Positions 56,576-64,000 of a stretch of DNA of 64,000 nucleotides are shown here, piece after piece. This stretch comes from Paracamarosporium sp. OC-R06-R3 (Eukaryota > Ascomycota > Dothideomycetes > Pleosporales > Didymosphaeriaceae): the NCBI GenBank assembly GCA_019828545.1, contig JACVRA010000044.1, positions 124,001 to 188,000 on the forward strand, written 5' to 3'. The position numbers were made by a program, and so were the translations under genes. Positions within the stretch are counted from its first letter, which is position 1; the number at the start of each line of letters is the position of its first letter. The notes below the pieces were generated by a model that worked only from the letters and a program-made list of their open reading frames with translations, searched no databases and was not told where the DNA came from.

Positions 56576-58099
56576 CTACACCGGAACGCCTGTGAACCCT
56601 ATCTTAAGTTTTGCCCTAGCTCCATCGACCGTCTCCGAATGGAACTGATCCCTCCACCATGCCTCATCCTGTCTCGCTTGCATGTAAGTATCCCGTGCCT
56701 CCGGTGTCATGGACTGGATATCATCCTCTTCTAGATCAGGCAGTCCATTGGCTCCCACGTCAAGGAATTCTGCATCTGGTCCCGGCAATCCTAGGCTGGC
56801 ATATGGTGGTTTCTGGACGTATGTGTCGACCACAAAGTAGTGCTTGCGGACAAGCGGTGGCACATCGCTCTCGTCCTGCGGCACTTCTTCCCACTTCGCA
56901 TGGGTAGGCTGCGTAGTCCTCGGATAGCACATAAGATTCGTATGAGGATCATAGATGCCCTGCATGTTCGCTCTGCGCAAGGCAGAAAGGTTCGAATTGA
57001 AACGGCTATGAGGAGTTAGTACGATGAACACCATCCTAGACTGTGGACTGTCTACTTACTTGGAGGAGCTTGCGTGTTCAAATTGCCAATTAGCGGATGT
57101 GATATTAACCTTCCGCTTCCCAGGTACAGGTTTGCCATTTGCCATGGGTACACTAGGAGCCCCAGTATGATAGACGCTACTAGCACCATGCCACGCAACA
57201 TATTGATTTTTGTTGTAGGGCTCTCCAGGTGGCGGCAGTTTATCATGTGGTTCTGCTAGCTCGCCTTCAACATCGCCTCTCGTACGCGCTGCGGTCTCGT
57301 AGTAATCATCGATGATTTTCTTGCCACCGATGATGATGCGTGCTCCGAACTCTCGGAATACAGAGCGAGCTGTGACAACACCAATGGCACGACCCTTGTA
57401 CGAGTGGGGGATGATTTCTCGCTCAATCAAATCCCTCTTCTCCGTATCATCGATGATGATTTTGTGGAGCTGCATGTGTTTGGTGAAGAACAAATAACTG
57501 TCTCGGAAACCACAGCATCGGGCAGGTTCAGTGGACAACATGTAAAGTCTGTCTCCACGGCCGCTGATCGTGAAGACGCGCACACGGTAGTCTCGGCCGT
57601 CCTGCAAGTTTCCTAGTTTGTCTACCTTCTTCTCGCCTTCAGGGTCCTCGGGTAGATCCACCTCATCGTTCACCACATCCATCATAGTGCCCTCCTTATC
57701 AATAGCGACTCGAGTTGCCTGCACAGGACCACCCTTGGGACGACCTCGGAAGCCTCCGCCAGCCGGTCGACCGCGCTTGCGCTTAACAGGAGTACCTGAC
57801 TGAGAGCCATCATCGGGTATCACGTTCCAGTCCGGTGGGCGGTTCTTGGGTGGGCGACCGAGACGCTTCTTACGCGGCAACTGTACAACAGGCGTAGCAG
57901 AGCGTTCTGAAGCTGCCTTCTCTTCCTCTTCAGATTCTTGCGCAAGCGTGCCGGCTTCTTCTTCTTCGGCGGGAGTCTCAGCGCGGGATTCGGGGGCATC
58001 GACTACCTCGTCCATTTCGTCGTCGTCGTCGTCGAAGTGGACTGGTGTCGCGGGCGTGGAGCGACGAGCGGCCGCGCGAGACGGTCGACCGCGCGCCAT
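56576..58099 (-). CDS. Chromatin-remodelling complex subunit RSC7/Npl6 (Swp82-like), 489 aa
   Basis: Exon 1 is 58099-57060 and exon 2 57005-56576; the 54-nt intron joins FEHASSN to RFNSNLSALRRANMQGIYD. Residues 1-130 are acidic and disordered with AT-hook cores: MARGRPSR, KKRLGRPPKNRPP and KRKRGRPAG. The conserved RSC7 domain (about 170-380) has GRDYRVRVFTISGRGDRLYM, LSTEPARCCGFRDSYLFF and PHSYKGRAIGVVTARSVFREF. The C-terminus (PHTNLMCYPRTTQPTHAKWE) is also typical. In yeast Rsc7 and Swp82 are paralogues in RSC and SWI/SNF; the single fungal orthologue usually serves one or both. Nuclear. ARP9, another subunit of this class, lies at the left end of the window. Confidence 0.92.
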
Positions 58100-58743
58100 G
58101 ACGTGGTTGAATCAACTCTTGGCAAGTGTGGCGCAGCTTAGAGTAAGAGTAAACAGCTACGGTGAAGTTGAAAGGGAAAGAAAACGCAATGGATAACAGT
58201 GAAGGTTGAACGTGATGCGCGCAAGCTAGGAGCGCAACGCGCCGAACCTGAAGCACGGGCCAACATCATCCTCTACACATCACGTGCATTCTAAGTTCAC
58301 CTCAACATCGGACCTTTTAAAAGCAACAAATACTAATGTAACATATTTAAATGTTTAGTCCATCTCACCATTAAGAATAATCAGATCGCTTGTCGGCGTT
58401 ACATTCGTCGCTACCGTAAAGATCATGCATTTCGAAGAAGACACAGAGAGTTCGAGAGGCACGCAAATTCTATGCGATAATGTTGTCAAGGCCTTTCATG
58501 TGTAGAAGATGACAGGTGAGAGGCTGATGGTCGCAGCTTCTGCTGAATTTGACAGCATTGCTGCCTTTCTAGTTTACAGCCTCCTGCTATTGCCATGAAT
58601 ATGGGAGCTGCAGGCGCAGTCAGTCTGTTGCTAAACACACAAGTCTGGAAGCCTGACACCCGCAAGCCTCTTTCGACGCTTGTGCTCTCTCGTCGCTCAT
58701 ACATGCCTATTTTCGCGGGCTCGACAGACACAGCGGACGCAGG
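58100..58743. other. Divergent intergenic region
   Basis: 644 bp between RSC7 and the disordered-protein gene. No TATA box or other gene is recognised. Confidence 0.5.
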
Positions 58744-60317
58744 ATGACGCTTCACCGCCTCGCTCTCCGGACCAAGAAGAGTCTCTCTGGACTTTATTCT
58801 ACCCAAAAAGAAAATATTCCAGATCCTTGCAGGTACGGTACTTCTATCTGAAGCATCCATTTCGCGCTAACCTTCGCGGCTCCAGTCCCGAAAACATCAC
58901 CAAGGGTCCCATCACCCCTCCCAAAGCTGTGTACTCTGTTGTCAGCGAGTTTGGTGTCGTCCGAAGTGAGGACGATGCATCACCTGGCAAAGAAAGTCCT
59001 TCTAGGCGTCATCGTCTTCTGACCTCGCTGCGAAGCATGAAGTCGTTGCGGACACTACGCTCAACCCACAGCAATTCGAAGAAGAGCGACGATATGCCTG
59101 CTAAGACAGATTCTCCGTCTACGCCAGTCAGAGAAAAGCCGTCAGTCTCGCTCAACTTCGAGGCGTCTCCTGTGGATAAGCCTATGTTCGGTCTTATAAC
59201 ACGTACGACTTCCTGTTCTTCCAGCCTGCGAGTTCACCATTCGTCACCTATCACTGTCCCGGCAGCAAGTCGCAACACCACGCCGTCGGTTCAAGGTACC
59301 CCAACTAGAATGGGAACCTTTCCTGTTGGCACTGTTCCAGATTCTCCCGCTCCTTTACAAAGGGTGTACGTACAGGAAGCTATTATCGGCAACACTACGA
59401 AGGGAAGCCCTTGCAGAGCTTCTTCTGATGATGGTATTGCGGCAGACCCGCTCCCCACACCTATGCCTGGTACCAACCTTCCTCTTGAGGACATGTCAGC
59501 TCCGGGTATCCTGATCACGTCTCCTTCAGCTCCGTCTATGCAGGAAGATAATACATCAGGTTACTTCGACGGTGTGGTTCTCCCTGATGAGAACGGCTGC
59601 GAGCGCACTAAGTCTTTGGACACGGAAAGTGGATTCCCTACTTTTGGCGAAGCAAATGGTGGTGCCATGGAGGCGGCCATTGCGGAGTCTAATGATTCAA
59701 CTTTGCCAGGTTACGCTGAGGTTACGCCAGCTTCTTTCGACGAACCATTCTCAACTGCCCCAAAGAATGAGCCTTCAGCCCTTGAGGCGGCCAAGATTCC
59801 CTTAGGCTCGAACGACTATGGAGAAGATCTTGCGTACGTCGTGTGGGATAGCCCATGCACTTGCCAAGAGCAGGAGCGAGAGCGACACCGCAGCCGCCTG
59901 TCAGGCCACTGTGGAGTCCCTTCTGGGGAAGAACACCCCCCCTACAATGGGACCAGCTATAGCAGTAGAGAGTCCACCTCGATCTCCCCTCAGTGGACTA
60001 GCACTACTGAAGCCACGACCACGGACGCGACGGAGCTGAACGAGCACATCAACCCGGAGGAAAAAGCAGCAGAAGCTAAGCTGATGGCCGCCATGGAGGA
60101 ACTTGACGCTGCCACGCTGACCACGGAAGCACAGTCGCCTACAGATAATAAGAAGGCTCTACAAGATCTTATTCGTGGTTATGCTCGGCTCCGCGAAGAG
60201 ACGAACGATGGTACGGGCGGCGTCTCGCTTGCCACAGGGTCACGGGGGATCACCCCAGAAATCAAGGAGGAGGTCGAGACTTCGATTCGTGTCATGAACA
60301 GGAGCCTGGGGGGTTAG
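58744..60317 (+). CDS. Disordered protein of unknown function, 506 aa
   Basis: Exon 1 is 58744-58832 and exon 2 58886-60317. The unspliced frame running in from upstream has no ATG. Removing a 53-nt intron (GTACGG donor, GCTAAC branch point, CCAG acceptor) links the frame from ATG 58744 (MTLHRLALRTKKSLSGLYST) to QKENIPDPCSPENITKG. The protein is rich in Ser, Thr, Pro, Ala and Glu, with basic patches (LTSLRSMKSLRTLRSTHSNS) and many SP/TP dipeptides that could be proline-directed kinase sites. The C-terminal 100 residues may form helices (EKAAEAKLMAAMEELDAATL, KALQDLIRGYARLREETND). No catalytic motif, signal peptide or membrane span. I do not recognise a family; the pattern suits a fungal regulatory or cytoskeletal scaffold, but that is a guess. 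Confidence 0.75.
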
Positions 60318-61004
60318 ATTGAAGGGCGCAGGGGTCTAGGGGTGGGCTTGGATAAGGGAATCGTCGGTTGCGGGTGGAGGTAGACTGGTACGGTAGACTG
60401 GTACGGTACTTGGGCAGGCTCGATATTTTTCCAGAGGGCACGAAGTATTCTCGCACCAGAACAGCAAAGATTCAGTAGTGTTTTGACCTGGGGTAACTTG
60501 GAGTGACCACGGTAGCTGTCTCATTAGTGTAGTGCGGTTTGTCCCGATCAGCAGACGCTCGGCGCACTTCACGATGTCACGATTTCGCACTGGCCGGCAT
60601 GGCTCCCGCACAACCCTTGGGTCAGATCTGCCGCCTGGCTCTCCACAGCTCAATATAAAGGACGGGTGTATGTGTGCATTGCATGAAAGGAGTTGCACGC
60701 CCGCCTCGAGTGGCCTGCTCTCCATAAAAAATCAGGCCACCGCCCAACCCTGTGCAGTCACGCGTCACCCGCCGAAGCGAATCGCGCCTCCTCAAAGGTC
60801 CGGGCCCGCCATACCAACGGTAAAACTCGTACGATGCAGCCTGCACATGTCGCCTGCCAAACGGATACCCGTTCGCGGAATGCAGCAGATCAGATCATCC
60901 TTGCGTATAAAAATCGCGTCTATGACGGCGACAGCGCGTTGCTATAAGAGCGTTGGGGAGACGCGTCGACCCCTCTCTGCCCCGCGCGACGATTATCACT
61001 CACG
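60318..61004 (+). promoter_or_regulatory. Intergenic region with TATA box for the FAD oxidoreductase
   Basis: TATAAAAA at 60906-60913 lies about 95 nt before the ATG at 61005. A short direct repeat (GTAGACTGGTACG twice) occurs around 60380-60405. No other gene seen. Confidence 0.5.
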
Positions 61005-62460
61005 ATGAGCACCGAGACCGAGGGCGATATTGTGATTCTGGGAGCTGGTATCATCGGCCTGTCGACGGCATACTTCCTCTCACAGTCGGGGAAGACGAAG
61101 CCTGGGTGCATTCACTTGATTGACTCGAGTGCCGAACTCTTCCATTGCTCATCTGGATTCGCCGGAGGCTTTCTGGCTGCTGATTGTGAGCACCTCCCAA
61201 CACCAACTCGCAACGGGCATTGGCTAATCGGGAATAGGGTTCGCTCCTTCAAGCGCTTCTCTCGGCTCACTCTCCTTCAAGCTTCACAAAGACCTTGCCG
61301 ACGCACACGATGGCCGAAGGACGTGGGGGTACTCTCTCAGCACAGGTATCTCGTTGAGTCAGGATTCCGAGTCTGCTGTTGGGGGAAGCGGAGAGGATTG
61401 GTTGGCTGATGGCACAAGTCGGGCGCAGGCGACCAAGTCGGATAAGAGTCTGAGGGGAAAGGGGCCAGTGTGGTTGAAGGCGAAGGAGGGCTTGGAGGTT
61501 ATAAGTCAAGAGGGGACGGTGGCGCAGATGTGAGTTGGACGCTCAAGAATTGACATCAAGAAATTGAGCTAACTGGTGTGGCAGGGACCCGCTGAGATTT
61601 TGCCAATGGCTGCTTGCAAGGTGTACAGAGAAGGGTGTGCACCTGCATCATCCCGCGCGAGCCATATCTGTCTCGAGGGATGCGGACAACCAGTTAAATG
61701 GTATCCGGTTAAGCAAAGACGGAGCCGAGATAGAGTGTATGCATCACTGCCTCTTCAACCGGCTTCTGCTAACAGGCACAGTACCGTGCACACGCCTCGT
61801 CATCACCGCGGGCGCCTGGTCACCTCGTCTCTTCTCCACTCTCTTTCCCAAATCCCCAATTCGAATACCCATATCATCTCTCGCCGGCCACGCTCTTCTC
61901 GTACGCAACCCGTTTCACACTCAAGATCAAGCGGATTCCGAAACGTGCCATGCTTTGTTCGCAACCGACGACATCGGCTTTTCGCCAGAATTGTTCTCGA
62001 GGATAGGCGGAGAACTTTATCTTGCTGGTCTGAACACTACTATGATCCCACTGCCAGAGCTTGCTTCGGATGTAAAGCTCAACCCAGACGCAATTGATCA
62101 GATGAAGAAGTGCGCTGCGGGCATGATTGGTGCTGTGGACGGGAAGCCGATGGAGGTTTTGAGGGAATCTCTAGTAAGTCACCCTTGTCCTAGGAATACT
62201 GGAAGAGCTTGAATTAACTTTGATATTAGTGCTTCAGACCTGTAACAGCAAGCGGGCGTCCGCTCATATGCCGCATCCCAGACGCCAAACTCGGCAGCGG
62301 CCTAAAGACACGTAAAGGTGGCGACGGCGGTGTATTTCTTGCAGCCGGCCACGGTGCTTGGGGTATATGCCAGGCACCTGGTACAGGACTAGTGATGTCG
62401 GAACTAATCGAAGGGCGTTCTACTTCTGCAAATATTTCTGCGCTGGTGCTGCCCTCTTGA
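61005..62460 (+). CDS. FAD-dependent oxidoreductase of the DAO family (D-amino-acid oxidase/glycine oxidase-like), 415 aa
   Basis: Five exons, 61005-61185, 61238-61529, 61585-61736, 61782-62173 and 62230-62460. The FAD motif is [20 protein letters not shown], followed by [15 protein letters not shown], typical of the fungal DAO-domain family (TDA3/Irc15-like). The third intron (45 nt, stop-free and in frame) must be removed to give [19 protein letters not shown]. The C-terminal FAD contact is [20 protein letters not shown]. Yeast Tda3 takes part in endosome-to-Golgi retrograde transport although it keeps an oxidoreductase fold; catalytic substrates in filamentous fungi are unknown. No signal peptide. 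The frame was assembled by hand through four introns, so individual joins deserve checking, but the overall fold is clear. Confidence 0.87.
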
Positions 62461-62968
62461 AAGGCTTGCACAAAATGGTGTTCAGCATTGGGTTTTCGGG
62501 TATGGGTACGGGTACGGGCACAACATGAGTCTCCTTTCTGTGATGGACTCTCGACTTTCCAAAAGTCTTTATGTAACATAGACTAGGGCATCAAAGCATA
62601 CTGCTTCTCAATTCCATTCGCACTGCCGAATCTTCCATCTGTTTCCAATCCGACGTAGTCATGACACTGCAGCTCCAACAGACCCAAGCAAAATCACGAT
62701 CACGCGAGCCACACAGCGCCCCACCCTAACCAAGTCCTCCGGATCACGATGCCCGTTTTTTCTTCTTTCCGGTCAATCTCCCGGGTGCTTTGTGGACCCC
62801 GCCAGACGCAGAGGATGCCCATTTCGCACTCCATCATGATGACGTCACGCTCGCTGCGAAGTCGACGCCAGCTATAAAACATCATGAACTGTGAGCACAG
62901 AAACCACACGTATCAACGACTTGACGACTTCACAACCTTAAACTCCAATCTTCTACCACTCGAACAAC
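62461..62968 (+). promoter_or_regulatory. Promoter region of the 82-aa protein gene: CRE and TATA box
   Basis: A perfect CRE palindrome TGACGTCA at 62840-62847 and TATAAA at 62873-62878 lie 122-129 and 91-96 nt before the ATG. This spacing is typical of an inducible promoter. ATF/CREB-type bZIP factors (AtfA in Aspergillus) bind such sites in stress and conidial genes; binding here is inferred. Confidence 0.55.
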
Positions 62969-63300
62969 ATGCCTCGCGCCGGAGACGGATCCTCAGACAA
63001 CGGCCCCATTGAGGCGGGCGAGAACCTCATCCACGGTGCTTCTGGAGACGTGAGTTTACCTTCCTCCTTCTATCCACACACCTCTGCTCCCACCGATATA
63101 AATCCAAAACCGCACGCTAACCCTGCAACCAGACCACCCTCAAGCACGCCCAGAAGGTAGCACCCCTCCCAGAAGGCGAGAAAGGCGCCGCGCTAGAGGG
63201 CATGAACGCCTCTGGTGGCGGCAGCGCAGGCACGAGCCAGGGCGGCCACGCGAACGACTCGAACAAGCCGGCTGCTGTGGACCAGGTCACGAAGTCTTAG
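62969..63300 (+). CDS. Small hydrophilic fungal protein, 82 aa
   Basis: Exon 1 (62969-63049) encodes MPRAGDGSSDNGPIEAGENL and IHGASGD. An 83-nt intron (63050-63132) follows and exon 2 (63133-63300) begins TTLKHAQKVAPLPEGEKG. The composition is Gly, Ala, Ser, Asn and Asp with no hydrophobic segment and no Cys. The pattern is of a small conserved Pezizomycotina protein without known function. The promoter carries CRE and TATA elements, suggesting inducible expression. Gene-type resemblance to the 155-aa and 64-aa proteins at 26.6 and 54.0 kb: all are small, hydrophilic, have a short first exon and a TATA box. Confidence 0.75.
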
Positions 63301-64000
63301 ATATGGTATGGGCGTGATAGAGATGGGGGAGATCAGTCTTTGCACATGATTGTGTGCAAGTAAGGCTATACTACATTACATGCATGGAGGAACAGAACAA
63401 AGGAAAGGAAGGGAAGTTGCGAGCAGGCGAGGTGGACTGCATGCATGTATCCGCGATGGACATGCAATGTGCCATCCCCTTCCATCAGCGAATCAGTCAA
63501 CGAATGAATCAACGAATAAACGTCAAACTTAACCGAAGACCTATTTCTGGTGCAGATGTATCCGTGTCCGTGTCTGTGCCCGTGACGTGCATGCGAGGCC
63601 ACACACACACCGTGCTGCCCCCACTCGTCGTATTACCCTTTGTAGGCATCTCCCACCGATCGCGAATCCTGCTGGGCTGAATGAAGGATCCGAGCGCCTG
63701 CTGAGCGAGCCAGTGCTGACGCGAGAAACGACATGTGTAGGGCCGTACACTACACCAACCGGAACAAGCGAATACGCACCGAGCATCCCCGCATCAGCTG
63801 AGGAGAGGCTTGCATAAGCAGGATGCGAGAAGAGAATACGCGGTGAGAGGAGGGGGGGCCAAAAGACCACATACCTAGTTAGACACGGGGGTTGTAACAG
63901 TGAGGAGATCGTGAAGCTGTTAGAACAATGTAGAAGAGTCAGTAGAGGTAAAGCAAAGTCACGATAGAACACAAGAGAGAATGTAAGTGATGTGAAGTGT
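63301..64000. other. Right-end region without a recognised gene
   Basis: 700 bp. Open frames on both strands show no motif. A (CA)n-like run occurs at about 63600-63612. The next gene is presumably outside the window. Confidence 0.5.

Noticed and set aside
1..64000. tRNA genes, rRNA, CRISPR arrays, bacterial-type operons
   Set aside because: No cloverleaf with A and B boxes, no rRNA signature and no regularly spaced repeats were seen by eye; a tRNAscan run would be decisive.

Overview
This window looks like part of a nuclear chromosome of a filamentous ascomycete (Pezizomycotina, probably Dothideomycetes; the class is inferred from protein resemblance and cannot be settled here). Genes are monocistronic and on both strands. 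Most carry short introns (about 45-90 nt) with GTAAG-like donors, CTAAC/CTAAT branch points and YAG acceptors. Many intergenic gaps are 0.3-1.7 kb. One repeat pair differs only by transitions, as expected after repeat-induced point mutation (RIP). No rRNA, tRNA, CRISPR array or intact transposon was recognised.

Layout, left to right. 0-14 kb is housekeeping: the 5' part of ARP9, lysophospholipase NTE1, acid trehalase, and the glycine decarboxylase P-protein. 14-24 kb holds a conserved fungal protein of unknown role, a Gfo/Idh/MocA oxidoreductase with an acylation-like N-terminus, a USP30/Ubp16-like deubiquitinase and mitochondrial ribosomal protein bL9m. 24-28 kb holds fructose-bisphosphate aldolase and a small hydrophilic protein. 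28-35 kb holds repeat debris, a kinase-ankyrin protein and a divergent pair of SDR enzymes. 35-43 kb holds a Vps70/GCPII-like M28 peptidase, a cytochrome P450 whose 5' end does not read in frame, and a HET-domain protein. 43-51 kb holds a secreted Ala/Gln-rich repeat protein, ETF-ubiquinone oxidoreductase and an SRSF1/Srp2-like SR protein with a 6-nt microexon. 52-64 kb holds a beta-lactamase-type serine hydrolase, a 64-aa protein, a CmcJ-like oxygenase, RSC7, a disordered protein, a DAO-type FAD oxidoreductase and an 82-aa protein.

No single pathway unites the window. GCV2 and ETF-QO are mitochondrial catabolic enzymes. ARP9 and RSC7 belong to the same chromatin remodeller class. The acid trehalase and the small TATA-box genes suggest stress or spore physiology (inference). 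The P450/HET stretch (39-43 kb) and the repeat-containing stretches at 28 and 32 kb look like accessory DNA. Exon boundaries were derived by hand from splice signals, reading-frame continuity and family resemblance; no alignment or RNA evidence was available.
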